Below are positions 15,297-24,546 of a stretch of DNA of 64,000 nt, piece after piece. The position numbers and the translations under genes are program-made. Below the pieces are notes generated by a model, which saw only the letters and a program-made list of their open reading frames with translations, was not told the DNA's origin and made no database searches. This DNA is from an uncultured Lachnospiraceae bacterium (GTDB lineage: Bacteria > Bacillota > Clostridia > Lachnospirales > Lachnospiraceae). The stretch covers positions 64,244-128,243 of the forward strand of contig CAJUJK010000001.1 of assembly GCA_910586705.1 (NCBI GenBank). The letters run 5' to 3'. Every line of letters starts with the position of its first letter. Positions within the stretch are counted from its first letter, which is position 1.

Positions 15297-16451
15297 ATGG
15301 AAAAACCGATACATGTGCTGCATGTGCTTGGCGGCGTAAGTCTGGGCGGCGCGGAAAGCCGCATCATGGATCTTTACCGGCAGATGGACCGGGAGGAGAT
15401 CCAGTTTGATTTTCTGGTCCATCAGAGTGATGTGAGTGTCAGAAAATCGGAATTTTACGACGAAGAGATACATGCCATGGGCGGGCATATCTATGTGCTC
15501 CCCAAATTTAAAGTATATAATTACTTTGCTTACAGGAAAGCGGTGAAGGCATTTTTTGCGTCACACCGGGAATTTCGGGTGGTGCAGGGACATATGACCA
15601 GTACCGCCGGCATCTATCTGCCCATCGCGAAGAGAGCCGGTGTGCCCGTCGCTGTGGCGCACGCCAGAAACGCGGGCGTGGTGAAGGGATTAAAGGGGCT
15701 TGCGACCCGGTTTTTCAGAAGAGGACTTGCGAAGAAGGCGGATTACTGCTTTGCCTGCTCGCATCTTGCGGGGCAGGACGTGTTTGGCGAGGCGGCGATG
15801 AAGGCGGGACAGGTCAAAATCATTTACAATGCCATTGATGTGGGCAGATTTACCTATGATGAGAGCGCACACCAGGAGGCGCGGGCACAGCTTGGGCTTT
15901 CCGGGGAGCTTGTGCTCGGGCATGTGGGGCGTTTCCAGTATCAGAAAAATCATCCCTATCTGCTGGAAGTGTTTGCGGCGGTCCGTGAGAAGAGAAAGGA
16001 TGCCGTGCTGCTTCTACTGGGGGACGGGGAGGACAGGCACGCCATGGAGGAAAAATGCAGACAGCTCGGCATTGACGGCAGCGTGCGGTTTATGGGAAAC
16101 CGGAAGGACGCGGAGCGGTTTTATCAGGCAATGGATTTCTTTCTCCTGCCGTCTTTCTTTGAGGGGCTGCCGGGTGTGCTTGTGGAGGCGCAGGCGGCAG
16201 GGCTTCGCTGTCTGGTGTCGGATACAGTCACAAAGGAGGCGAAAGCCACGGATCTGGTCACTTACCTGAGTATAGAGGAACCACCCGCAAGATGGGCGGA
16301 GGAAATCATAAGGCAGGCGGATTATGCCCGCAGGGATACGGCGCAGGAGCTGCGTGAGGCGGGATTTGACGTGCGCACGCAGGCGCAGGGATATCGCCGG
16401 TTTTATCTGGGCGAAGACGATGCGTGTATCGGAAGCGGAGCAGCACAGTAA
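15297..16451 (+). CDS. GT4 glycosyltransferase (EpsF-like)
   Basis: The enzyme has 384 residues. The N-terminal GT4-type domain starts with HVLHVLGGVSLGGAESRIMD (GGAE acceptor loop). The C-terminal GT1 domain has GHVGRFQYQKNHPYLLEVF and FFEGLPGVLVEAQAAG with the EX7E pair. ATG 15297 is chosen for AAGGA 7-8 bases upstream. The in-frame ATG at 15246 has no ribosome site. This is the first of three consecutive GT4 genes that probably extend the repeat unit at the cytoplasmic face. Confidence 0.88.
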   Translation: MEKPIHVLHVLGGVSLGGAESRIMDLYRQMDREEIQFDFLVHQSDVSVRKSEFYDEEIHAMGGHIYVLPKFKVYNYFAYRKAVKAFFASHREFRVVQGHMTSTAGIYLPIAKRAGVPVAVAHARNAGVVKGLKGLATRFFRRGLAKKADYCFACSHLAGQDVFGEAAMKAGQVKIIYNAIDVGRFTYDESAHQEARAQLGLSGELVLGHVGRFQYQKNHPYLLEVFAAVREKRKDAVLLLLGDGEDRHAMEEKCRQLGIDGSVRFMGNRKDAERFYQAMDFFLLPSFFEGLPGVLVEAQAAGLRCLVSDTVTKEAKATDLVTYLSIEEPPARWAEEIIRQADYARRDTAQELREAGFDVRTQAQGYRRFYLGEDDACIGSGAAQ

Positions 16452-16489
16452 GGCGGCTGATGGGCGGACACCCGAAATGGAGTTGACTG

Positions 16490-17608
16490 ATGATGAAAAA
16501 ATTGTTACTGATCGTGCCTTCCCTGCATCAGGGCGGCTCGGAAAAAGTATGTGCAATGACGGCAGTTGCGTTAAAACCGTACTTCGATGTGCGGATTGCT
16601 ATTTTTGATTCCAGAAACATTGACTTTGATGTGGAGGATGTTCCGGTGACCGATCTGGGTCTGCCCAGCCGTCCGGGAAAACTGGCAAAGGTCATCAATG
16701 TTTTCCGGCGGGGATACCGGCTTAAAAAGCTGAAAAAGAAGGAACAGATTGACATCGCCTACAGCTTTGGTCCCACGGCAAATCTGGCAAATATTTTTGC
16801 GGGACGGCTCTTTTCACGAAAGGGCGCAAAATGCTGGCTCGGCGTGATGAGTTACATGGATATGGACAGTTCGTGGCTGGGACTTTTCTGTAAGAAGGCG
16901 GACAGACTCTTGTGCTGTTCGGAAACGCTCCGCGGCATGATTGAAAAAAAGTATGCCTGCCGCTGTGCGTACACGCTGACAGGATTTTTTGATATTCCGC
17001 AGATTCAGGCGCGGGCTGCGGAGCGGGAGGCGCAGCTTCCATGGCAGGAGGGGCGCGTGATCGTCTCCATGGGACGGGAGGATGTGGTCAAGGGTTTCTG
17101 GCATCTGTTGAAAATCTTTTCTCTGGTGCACAGGGAACTGCCGGACACAAAACTGCTCATCATCGGCAAGGGAGAGTTTACGGAATACCGAAAACTTGCG
17201 GCTGATCTGGGCGTTGCGGAGGCGGTGCATTTTGCCGGACTGCAGAAAAATCCGTATCCGTATCTGAAAAAAGGCACGCTCTATCTGCTGACGTCTTACT
17301 GGGAGGGATTTCCCAATGCGCTGGTGGAGGCGATGGCAGTAGGGCTTCCGGCGGTGGCGACGGACTGCATGACCGGGCCTGCGGAAATTTTTGACGGCAA
17401 ATACGGCATTCTGGTGCCAAACATGGGAAAAGAGCCGGATCTGGACGCCTCCCACTTTGAGGAGGAAGAGAAAAGTACCGCGGCGCAGGTGGCGGCGCTT
17501 CTGCAGGACGAGGAGGAACTGGCACGTTACAGAAGATTGTCGGTGGAGCGGGCAGGTGTCTTTTCCAGGGAGGCATACATTCAGAAGATCCGGGAGTGGT
17601 CACAGTAA
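16490..17608 (+). CDS. GT4 glycosyltransferase
   Basis: The enzyme has 372 residues with the GT-B plan. LLLIVPSLHQGGSEKVCAMT is the N-terminal loop and YWEGFPNALVEAMAVG near residue 268 the EX7E donor motif, followed by ATDCMTGPAEI. A double ATG (16490 and 16493) follows GGAG at suitable spacing. The next GT4 gene begins 11 bases after its stop. Substrate unknown. Confidence 0.87.
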   Translation: MMKKLLLIVPSLHQGGSEKVCAMTAVALKPYFDVRIAIFDSRNIDFDVEDVPVTDLGLPSRPGKLAKVINVFRRGYRLKKLKKKEQIDIAYSFGPTANLANIFAGRLFSRKGAKCWLGVMSYMDMDSSWLGLFCKKADRLLCCSETLRGMIEKKYACRCAYTLTGFFDIPQIQARAAEREAQLPWQEGRVIVSMGREDVVKGFWHLLKIFSLVHRELPDTKLLIIGKGEFTEYRKLAADLGVAEAVHFAGLQKNPYPYLKKGTLYLLTSYWEGFPNALVEAMAVGLPAVATDCMTGPAEIFDGKYGILVPNMGKEPDLDASHFEEEEKSTAAQVAALLQDEEELARYRRLSVERAGVFSREAYIQKIREWSQ

Positions 17609-17619
17609 CAGGAGGAAGT

Positions 17620-18744
17620 ATGGCAAGAAAGATTGCGTTTCACTTAAATTGTCTGGAGCAGGGCGGCGCGGAAAGGGTGGTTTCCAACCTGTCCAACCGC
17701 TTTGTGGAGAACGGCTATGAGGTGCTTGTCGCTACGGAGTGGCAGGGCGAGGATGAATTCTGGATTGACGAGAGGGTGCGCCGCGTGCATGTGGGGCTGC
17801 GTCCGGGGGATGAGAAGAAGGGGCGGCTGACCCAGTTTTTCCTGCGCATCCGCTATCTGAAGGAGTTTTTGAAGAAGGAAAAGCCGGATATTCTCATACC
17901 TTTTGCCAGAAAGGCGCTGTACCGCGGACTGACGGCGGCTTTTTTCCTGAAGATTCCTGTGCTGATTTCCATACGGACAGACCCGGTGGGGCACTACGAC
18001 AGACCCTTTGACAAGGTGCAGATTCCTTTTCTGTTTCCGCGGGCGGACGGCTGCGTATTTCAGACGGAGGGGGCGAGGGAGTTCTTTGCGCCCAGACTGC
18101 AGAAAAATTCCCGCATTATCTTAAACCCGCTGAATCCCAAGTATATCGGCGTGCCGGAGCCGGAGAAGCGCACGAAAACGGTGGTGCAGTCGGGGCGGCT
18201 GGTGGACTTCAAAAATCAGGTGATGCTGATCCGGGCTTTCCACGAGGTGCATAAAAAGCACCCGGACTACGATCTGAAAATATATGGCAGGGACACGGAG
18301 GACGGCACGAAGGAACTGCTGGAGAAGACGATCGGGGAACTGCAGGCGCAGGATTATGTGCATCTGATGGGAGCCAGCGACAGTCTGGAAAAACAGCTCC
18401 CGGACGCGGCGCTCTTTGCTTTCAGCTCGGACTGGGAAGGGCTGCCGAACGCGCTGATGGAGGCGATGGCGCTGGGACTGCCCATTGTGGCGACGGACTG
18501 TCCCTGCGGCGGACCGCGCACGATTATGACCAATGAGGTGGACGGGCTGTTAATTCCCATCAAGAACCAGAAGGCGATGGAGGACGGCATCAACCGGCTG
18601 ATTGAGGACCCGGCGCTCGCCAGACGGCTCGGGCGGGAGGCGAGAAAGATCGCGGAGAGGGCAAACGACGAGGCGATTTACGGTCAGTGGCGGGATTATA
18701 TCGACGAAGTGTGCGAGGCGTACCAAAAGAAGCACGGAGGATAA
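17620..18744 (+). CDS. GT4 glycosyltransferase
   Basis: The enzyme has 374 residues. It begins with RKIAFHLNCLEQGGAERVVS and carries DWEGLPNALMEAMALG with ATDCPCGGPRTI in the C-terminal domain. The middle segment SGRLVDFKNQVMLIRAFHEV is close to that of the GT4 at 30772, so the two are probably paralogues. ATG 17620 follows a GGAGGAAGT ribosome site. The frame extends upstream but only across the end of the previous gene. It is followed 3 bases later by a membrane protein gene. Confidence 0.87.
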   Translation: MARKIAFHLNCLEQGGAERVVSNLSNRFVENGYEVLVATEWQGEDEFWIDERVRRVHVGLRPGDEKKGRLTQFFLRIRYLKEFLKKEKPDILIPFARKALYRGLTAAFFLKIPVLISIRTDPVGHYDRPFDKVQIPFLFPRADGCVFQTEGAREFFAPRLQKNSRIILNPLNPKYIGVPEPEKRTKTVVQSGRLVDFKNQVMLIRAFHEVHKKHPDYDLKIYGRDTEDGTKELLEKTIGELQAQDYVHLMGASDSLEKQLPDAALFAFSSDWEGLPNALMEAMALGLPIVATDCPCGGPRTIMTNEVDGLLIPIKNQKAMEDGINRLIEDPALARRLGREARKIAERANDEAIYGQWRDYIDEVCEAYQKKHGG

Positions 18745-18747
18745 TGT

Positions 18748-20592
18748 ATGGGACTTAACAGGGATATGAAAATACAGCGCCCCACGGGACGAAAGCTCCT
18801 GCTTCTGGTTCCCTTTGCACTCTGTTACGCCTGTTTTGTCGTGCTGGGGGACTGGCAGGGTTCGGTGGACTACAGCAATGCGCAGAATCTGGGGCGGCTT
18901 GTGCTCTGGGCGGCGGGAAGTTTCGCCGTACTGCTGGGGGCGGGTTTCCTTCTGGAAAACCGGGCGGCGTTATTCGCTCTGATGCCTTCCGGCGTGCGCG
19001 CGTTTTATGACAGGGTGTTTCCGCCAGTGAAAGAACGGCGGGGGCACTGGTGGATCTGGCTTGCTTTCTTTTTGTTTTGTCTGTTCTGCTATCTCCCTTA
19101 CTTCTTAATGTATTACCCGACGTGGTTTAACAACGATGCGGTGTGGCAGATGGAGCAGGCGCTCGGTATGGCGGCAAAATCCAATCACCACCCCTATTTT
19201 CATACGCTCATCATCAAAGTGTTTCTGACGGTGGGGTATGGTCTCTTTCACGACTACACGGCGGCGGTGGCGCTTTATACCTTCTGTCAGATGGCGCTGA
19301 CGGCGGCGGTGTTTGGTTTCTATCTGTATCTTTTGTACCGGCGGGGCACGAGGATTCTCTGGCTTGTTCTCGCGGTATTTTTCTATGCCCTGCTCCCCAT
19401 AAACGGCATGTACAGTATCTGTATGGGCAAGGATGCGTGGTTTACGGCGGCGTTTCTGCTCTTTGTGTGGGCGGTACATAATTGTGCGGCAAAGACAGGG
19501 GCTGTGGATGGCGCAGCAGGGGGAACGGTGACGACAGAGGCGCTTGAAGGACGGGGGAAGGCTTTTGGCGCGCCGGGCGGACGTCGGTGGCTCTGGTTCT
19601 TTGTGACGGGAGCGTCAGTTTGTCTGCTCAGAAGTAACGGGATTTTTGTATTTCTGGGGACGGCGGTTCTGCTGATTTTGTCACAGCTTTTTTCGGGGAG
19701 AGCGTCGGATGGCGTCGGATGGAAAAGCAGGGGCAGCGGAGGAAAAAGGCAGAATTTGCAGAAAGAGAAAGATGGCGCGCAGAAGGAAAAAGACGTCGGA
19801 CGGCGGAATCTTCCGGGGCAGGACAGGCAGGGCATGTACATTTCGGTTTTGGCGGTGCTGGTCTGCTATCTGCTCTGGCAGGGGCCGGTTCTCCACGCCC
19901 TGCAGGTACAGCCGCCGGACACCATCGAGAGCCTGACCATGCCGGTGCAGCATCTGCTCTGTGCCTATGCCAGAGGCGGGAGCCTTAAGCCGGAGGAAGT
20001 GGAGATGTTGGAGGCGGTTGTGCCGCTTTCGCAGATTGACGAGTATTACAATCCCTATCTGTTTGATATGACGAAGAATTATATACGAGAGCACGGAAAC
20101 CAATCGGTCATTGCAAAAAACAAGGGGACATACGCAAAGCTCTGGCTGAAGGTGGGGCTTCGCAATCCCATGCTCTATCTGGAGGCAGAGATCCGGCAGA
20201 CGGCGGGGTATTACGCCTTACATATTCCTCACGACCAGATTCTTTACAGTGAATATTTTATGGTGGATAATCCGTTCGGCATCGAGAACGAGCGCAAGGT
20301 TTTCAGCTATGACGATAGTCTGTCCATGGGCGAGTTCCTGCAACGGTTCCAGACTTTTTACAACAGGGTGTGGAGTCTGGGGCTGAATACGTGGCTGTTG
20401 TTGTTTGCGCTTGCCTGTGCGCTTTACAGAGGGCGGCGGGCGGTTGCTTTTGCGCCCTGCGTGATGCTTTTGGGGAGCCTGCTTCTGGCGGCGCCGGTGT
20501 ACAATGAGTTTCGGTATGCGTATGGGGTGTTTGTGGCGCTGCCGGTTTTGTTTAGTGTGGGGGTGGGGGAGGCTAAATGGGACAGAATATAA
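18748..20592 (+). CDS. Large polytopic membrane protein, DUF6020-like, possible GT-C enzyme
   Basis: The protein of 614 residues has about a dozen hydrophobic segments. The motif YYPTWFNNDAVWQMEQALG with SNHHPYFHTLIIK after the third or fourth segment resembles DUF6020-type proteins and the first-loop Asp of GT-C glycosyltransferases. A hydrophilic insertion around residues 310-360 contains a QKEKDGAQKEKD repeat and is rich in Lys, Gly and Ser, unlike the rest. A long outer loop lies near 395-505. Its start lies 3 bases after the GT4 stop. It may transfer a sugar or modify the glycan outside the membrane. No reaction can be assigned. Confidence 0.6.
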   Translation: MGLNRDMKIQRPTGRKLLLLVPFALCYACFVVLGDWQGSVDYSNAQNLGRLVLWAAGSFAVLLGAGFLLENRAALFALMPSGVRAFYDRVFPPVKERRGHWWIWLAFFLFCLFCYLPYFLMYYPTWFNNDAVWQMEQALGMAAKSNHHPYFHTLIIKVFLTVGYGLFHDYTAAVALYTFCQMALTAAVFGFYLYLLYRRGTRILWLVLAVFFYALLPINGMYSICMGKDAWFTAAFLLFVWAVHNCAAKTGAVDGAAGGTVTTEALEGRGKAFGAPGGRRWLWFFVTGASVCLLRSNGIFVFLGTAVLLILSQLFSGRASDGVGWKSRGSGGKRQNLQKEKDGAQKEKDVGRRNLPGQDRQGMYISVLAVLVCYLLWQGPVLHALQVQPPDTIESLTMPVQHLLCAYARGGSLKPEEVEMLEAVVPLSQIDEYYNPYLFDMTKNYIREHGNQSVIAKNKGTYAKLWLKVGLRNPMLYLEAEIRQTAGYYALHIPHDQILYSEYFMVDNPFGIENERKVFSYDDSLSMGEFLQRFQTFYNRVWSLGLNTWLLLFALACALYRGRRAVAFAPCVMLLGSLLLAAPVYNEFRYAYGVFVALPVLFSVGVGEAKWDRI

Positions 20593-20608
20593 TGATGAGG
20601 AACAAACG

Positions 20609-21688
20609 ATGAAAAAATGGTTAAAGGCGGCGCTCTTTCTCCTGCCGCTCCTTCTCTTGATAGGCTGGGTCAACTGGTATGTGGATTCCTACGCCCTTTT
20701 GCGTGTCACCTACGACGGGATCGCCGCGCAGATGGCGGCGGGAAAGAACGTGGAGGGGCTGGAGGACTCTGACTACAACGACAGAAATCTTCTGGCGGCG
20801 CGTCTGAAGGGGATGGAGGAGGCGCCGCAGGTCATGGTTCTCGGCTCCAGCCGGGTGTATACGTTCGACCATACCATGTTCGGGACGGCGTCCTTTTACA
20901 ATGCGGGGCTGTCGGAGGCTACGATTTACGACCTTCTGGCGGTGACAGGCATTCTGTCTGCGGAGGAGAAGTTCCCGGAAACGGTTGTGATCGGTGTGGA
21001 TGCTTTTCTCTTTAACAAAAGCCACGACAACGGGAAGTGGAAGGAACTGGAGAGCTATGCGGACTATATGTCGCTGACGCTGGACGGGAAGCTGTCGCCG
21101 GAACTGGCGAACCCACACAAAGATACGGGAAGGGAATTTTCCAAAGCCCTCTCTTTAGACTATTTCCGCTACAATGTCACCCTCCTTCCGGACAGAAAGA
21201 GGTTTGCCGTAAATTACACGGATGAATGGGAGACAGAAGGCTATCTCAAACATTGTGACGGAAGTGTCAGTTATCAGCGTGAACTTCGCGAGGTAAATCC
21301 GGCGGACGTGGAGGAGATGACCAGACAGGCGATGGAAGAGCATGTGGTCTATCGGATGACGGACTATGCGGAGATAGACGAAGGGCATTTTTCGCGGCTT
21401 TCCGAACTGGTGGATTATCTGTCGGGCGCGGGCGTGGAGGTCATTTTATACTTGCCACCCTATTCGCCCATGATGTATAATTACATAGAATCTGAGGAGG
21501 CATTTCAGATCACGCTGGAAGTGGAAAAAAAGGTGAAAAATCTGGCGGTGGAGAAAGACCTTGCGCTCTACGGTTCCTACGATCCGGCGGGATGCGGTCT
21601 TGAGATGACGGATTTGTATGACGTGTATCATGTGAAGACAGAAAAGACGGCGGACACTTACTATCCTGTGATTACTGGCAGACGATGA
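20609..21688 (+). CDS. Membrane-anchored SGNH/DltD-like acyltransferase-type protein
   Basis: The protein of 359 residues has one N-terminal membrane anchor (about 5-22) and an extracellular domain. The SGNH-type nucleophile lies in VMVLGSSRVYTF (Ser near 79), and an Asp/His pair is suggested by DLYDVYHVK near 335-342. DltD and the AlgJ/AlgX-type proteins with this plan pass acyl groups from an MBOAT partner to an extracellular polymer. The adenylation enzyme, carrier protein and MBOAT of such a pathway follow directly, so this is the probable last-step transferase. ATG 20609 is chosen for GAGGAAC upstream. The earlier frame overlaps the previous gene. Confidence 0.72.
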   Translation: MKKWLKAALFLLPLLLLIGWVNWYVDSYALLRVTYDGIAAQMAAGKNVEGLEDSDYNDRNLLAARLKGMEEAPQVMVLGSSRVYTFDHTMFGTASFYNAGLSEATIYDLLAVTGILSAEEKFPETVVIGVDAFLFNKSHDNGKWKELESYADYMSLTLDGKLSPELANPHKDTGREFSKALSLDYFRYNVTLLPDRKRFAVNYTDEWETEGYLKHCDGSVSYQRELREVNPADVEEMTRQAMEEHVVYRMTDYAEIDEGHFSRLSELVDYLSGAGVEVILYLPPYSPMMYNYIESEEAFQITLEVEKKVKNLAVEKDLALYGSYDPAGCGLEMTDLYDVYHVKTEKTADTYYPVITGRR

Positions 21689-21792
21689 TTAGCCTGCATG
21701 TCACATGGCCGGAAGCAGGGAAACCGGCGGTGGATGCTGTGAGCAGGAATGGCGAAAAGTCATGCCGGCTTATCAAGAATAAGGAAAAGACG

Positions 21793-23319
21793 ATGAAAGC
21801 GAACGTTACCTACTGGCTGGACGAGACGGCGGCACGTTTCCCCGACAAGACAGCCTATGCGGATGAGAATAAGGAAATTACTTTCAGTAAATTGCGGGCA
21901 CAGTCCAGAGCGATCGCCTGTGAGCTGACGGCGAGGGGACTGTTTAAAAAGCCTGTCGCTGTTTTTCTGGAAAAGGGTGTGGACGTGCTTGTCTCCTTTA
22001 TGGGAGCTGCCTACAGCTGCAATTTTTACTCCCCGATCGACGTGGACATGCCGGGGAGCCGTGTCAATAAGATTCTGGAAGTATTGGAGCCGGCGGTGGT
22101 GATAACGACCGGGGCTTTGCGGGAAGTCTTTTCGGCGTATGATTACAAGGGAGACTTCCTTCTGCTGGAGGATGTTGTGACGGAGGATGCGGCGGCAGCG
22201 GAGCCCGCGCGGGAGGCGGCTTTGGAGGCGGCGAGAAAGCGCGGCATTGACACCGACCTTCTGTATGTGCTTTTTACGTCCGGCTCCACGGGCGTGCCAA
22301 AGGGCGTGACGATCAATCACCGGGCGGTGATCGACTACATAGACTGGGTGACGGAGACCTTTGCAATCACGGAGAAGGACAGCTTCGGCAATCAGGCGCC
22401 GTTTTATTTTGACAACTCCATTCTGGACATTTACAGCACCCTGAAAACGGGCGCGACCACTTATATTATTCCGAAAACGCTCTTTGCCCAGCCGGTGCCC
22501 CTTCTGGAATATCTGAAGGAAAAGAAGATCAACACCATTTTCTGGGTGCCGTCGGCGCTGATTGTGGTGGCGAAGCTGAAGGCGTTTAAAAACGTGGATC
22601 TGTCGGACACGCTGCGGCGGGTGCTATTCTGCGGCGAGGTCATGCCGAACAAGCAGCTTAATGTATGGCGGAAATTCCTGCCGGATGTACAGTACGCGAA
22701 CCTGTACGGTCCCACGGAGATCACCGACGCCTGCACGTATTATATTGTAGACCGTGAATTTTCTGACGAGGAACCGCTCCCCATCGGCTTTCCCATGCCG
22801 AACACGGACATTCTGGTTTTAAACGAGAAAAACGAACCGGTGACAGGGGAGGAGCCTGGCGAACTCTGTGTCAGGGGCACATCCCTTTCCATGGGATATT
22901 ACAAGAACCCGGAGAAGACGAGAGAGGCATTTGTGCAGAATCCGCTGAATCAAGCGGTGCCGGAGCTGATTTACCGGACCGGCGATGTGGTGAAATATAA
23001 TGAGCGCGGGGAGATAATCTATCTTTCCCGGAAAGATTTCCAGATCAAGCACATGGGCCACAGGATTGAGCTGGGTGAGATTGAGACGGCGGTGTCCTCG
23101 CTGCCGGAAATTTCCCTGAACTGCTGTCTCTACGACGAAAAGCGTCAGAAGATCGTGCTTTTTATCGAGGAGGAGCTGGACAAGGCGTATATCAATGAAA
23201 AGATTTCCCATCTTGTGCCGGAGTACATGCTGCCGAATAAGGTGGTCCGGGTGGAAAAAATGCCAATGAATGCGAACGGGAAGATTGACCGGGTGAAACT
23301 GAAGGAATATATAAAATAG
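21793..23319 (+). CDS. DltA-like amino acid adenylation enzyme (AMP-binding)
   Basis: This is a stand-alone adenylation domain of 508 residues, the length of DltA. The core motifs are present: FTSGSTGVPKG near 160, GNQAPFYFDNSILDIY (the DltA form of A4), NLYGPTEITDACTYY, YRTGDVVKYNERGE, and NANGKID with the catalytic Lys near 497. LFCGE near 281 keeps the Cys that in DltA favours D-alanine, so D-Ala is a plausible but unproven substrate. It should load an amino acid on the carrier protein at 24311. ATG 21793 has AAGGAAAAG upstream. Unlike a dlt operon, the next gene is a formyltransferase. Confidence 0.82.
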   Translation: MKANVTYWLDETAARFPDKTAYADENKEITFSKLRAQSRAIACELTARGLFKKPVAVFLEKGVDVLVSFMGAAYSCNFYSPIDVDMPGSRVNKILEVLEPAVVITTGALREVFSAYDYKGDFLLLEDVVTEDAAAAEPAREAALEAARKRGIDTDLLYVLFTSGSTGVPKGVTINHRAVIDYIDWVTETFAITEKDSFGNQAPFYFDNSILDIYSTLKTGATTYIIPKTLFAQPVPLLEYLKEKKINTIFWVPSALIVVAKLKAFKNVDLSDTLRRVLFCGEVMPNKQLNVWRKFLPDVQYANLYGPTEITDACTYYIVDREFSDEEPLPIGFPMPNTDILVLNEKNEPVTGEEPGELCVRGTSLSMGYYKNPEKTREAFVQNPLNQAVPELIYRTGDVVKYNERGEIIYLSRKDFQIKHMGHRIELGEIETAVSSLPEISLNCCLYDEKRQKIVLFIEEELDKAYINEKISHLVPEYMLPNKVVRVEKMPMNANGKIDRVKLKEYIK

Positions 23320-23370
23320 CGGGAAGCATCGGCAGCACATAAAATAACGCATGGCATGAAAAGGAGTTGT

Positions 23371-24228
23371 ATGGAGACGGATTTTCGGCGGGTCGTGATA
23401 ATCGGTTACGGCAAGGCGACCGGGGAAATATTGAAATATACGGCGGACAGGCGGGCGGATTATGGCTATACGCCGGAATTTATCGAGCATGAGCCTCACG
23501 CGCTGAGTGTCACGAAACAAATTTGTGAGGAGCGGGGCATTCCCTTCGCGTCCATGCCGGATAAGCGGGAGCTTGGCGGTTATCTCGATGAAATCCAGGA
23601 AAAAACGCTGATTGTCTCCGCCAGCAACAATTTTCTGTTTCCGGCGGTACTGGTGGAGCGGGAAAATATCACGATTATCAACTTTCACAATGCGCTTCTG
23701 CCGGATTATCCGGGAAGAAACGCGCCGAGCTGGGTGATTTACCGGGGCGAGGTGCAGACGGGTATTACCTGGCACTATGTGACGGCTGGGGTGGACGAGG
23801 GCAATATCATCATCCAGAAAAGTTGTGAGATCGGTCCCGATACGAAGGCGTATGAACTGACGGAAACGTTGATGGATCTGGCATATGAGGGATTTTGCGA
23901 GTGCTTTGACGGTGTTTTGCAGGAAAACGCTGTGGCGAGACCACAGGGCTTTTCGCCGGAGAGACGGATGTACCGTTCCTCCGAGATACCGGGAGATGGA
24001 TTTCTCGATGTCAAAGAGCCGCCGGAGAAACTGTACTGTCTGCTCCGCAGCGTGGATTACGGGAAAAGCGGGATATTTCCCCCGCTGCAGATGGAAGTTT
24101 CAGGAAAACGGGCGGAAATTCTGCGGTATCGGAAGGTGGCGCCGGAAAAGAAAAAAGAGGGCGCGGACATGCTGTATCTGCCGTTTGCGGACGGAGAACT
24201 GTTGAAAATAAAATACCGATTGTTATGA
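23371..24228 (+). CDS. Formyltransferase in the adenylation/carrier cassette
   Basis: The protein of 285 residues has the N10-formyl-THF-dependent formyltransferase catalytic set: Asn104 and His106 in IINFHNALLPDYPGRNAPSW and Asp142 in AGVDEGNII, the same 38-residue spacing as in methionyl-tRNA formyltransferases. It lies between the adenylation enzyme and the carrier protein. Inference: it formylates the amino acid on the carrier, like the formylation domain of the gramicidin synthetase LgrA. Alternatively it formylates an amino sugar of the same glycan. ATG 23371 is chosen for AAAAGGAG just upstream. ATG 23356 lacks a ribosome site. In contrast to the protein at 14314, all three catalytic residues are intact. 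Confidence 0.82.
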   Translation: METDFRRVVIIGYGKATGEILKYTADRRADYGYTPEFIEHEPHALSVTKQICEERGIPFASMPDKRELGGYLDEIQEKTLIVSASNNFLFPAVLVERENITIINFHNALLPDYPGRNAPSWVIYRGEVQTGITWHYVTAGVDEGNIIIQKSCEIGPDTKAYELTETLMDLAYEGFCECFDGVLQENAVARPQGFSPERRMYRSSEIPGDGFLDVKEPPEKLYCLLRSVDYGKSGIFPPLQMEVSGKRAEILRYRKVAPEKKKEGADMLYLPFADGELLKIKYRLL

Positions 24229-24310
24229 AATGGCAGGAAGAGGAATGAAAAATCCGCGGATGCGGGTGTAAAATATAAGTATGGATGACGGATGGGAAAG
24301 GATATCAATT

Positions 24311-24541
24311 ATGGAAGAAAAAGTATTGGAAATACTGGAAGAATACTGCGAGGAAGCGCTCGACTACGAGGGCGACAACATGATGGAGGAGGGTGTGATC
24401 GACTCCTTTACGGTGATTAATGTGGTGAGCGAACTGGAGGACGCTTTCGACATCGAGATTGATGCCAAGTACGTGGTGGCAGAGAATTTCAGGAACAAAG
24501 AGGCGATCATAGAACTGGTGGCACGTCTGTTAGAAGAGTAG
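24311..24541 (+). CDS. DltC-like acyl/peptidyl carrier protein
   Basis: This very acidic protein of 76 residues has the phosphopantetheine site at Ser32 in GVIDSFTVINVVSELEDAF, close to the DltC pattern GLLDSF. It should carry the activated acyl group as a thioester between the adenylation enzyme at 21793 and the MBOAT at 24547, which starts 5 bases after its stop. ATG 24311 has AAAGGA about 9 bases upstream. The in-frame ATG at 24281 has none. The phosphopantetheinyl transferase needed for activation is not in the window. Confidence 0.85.
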   Translation: MEEKVLEILEEYCEEALDYEGDNMMEEGVIDSFTVINVVSELEDAFDIEIDAKYVVAENFRNKEAIIELVARLLEE

Positions 24542-24546
24542 AGTAT

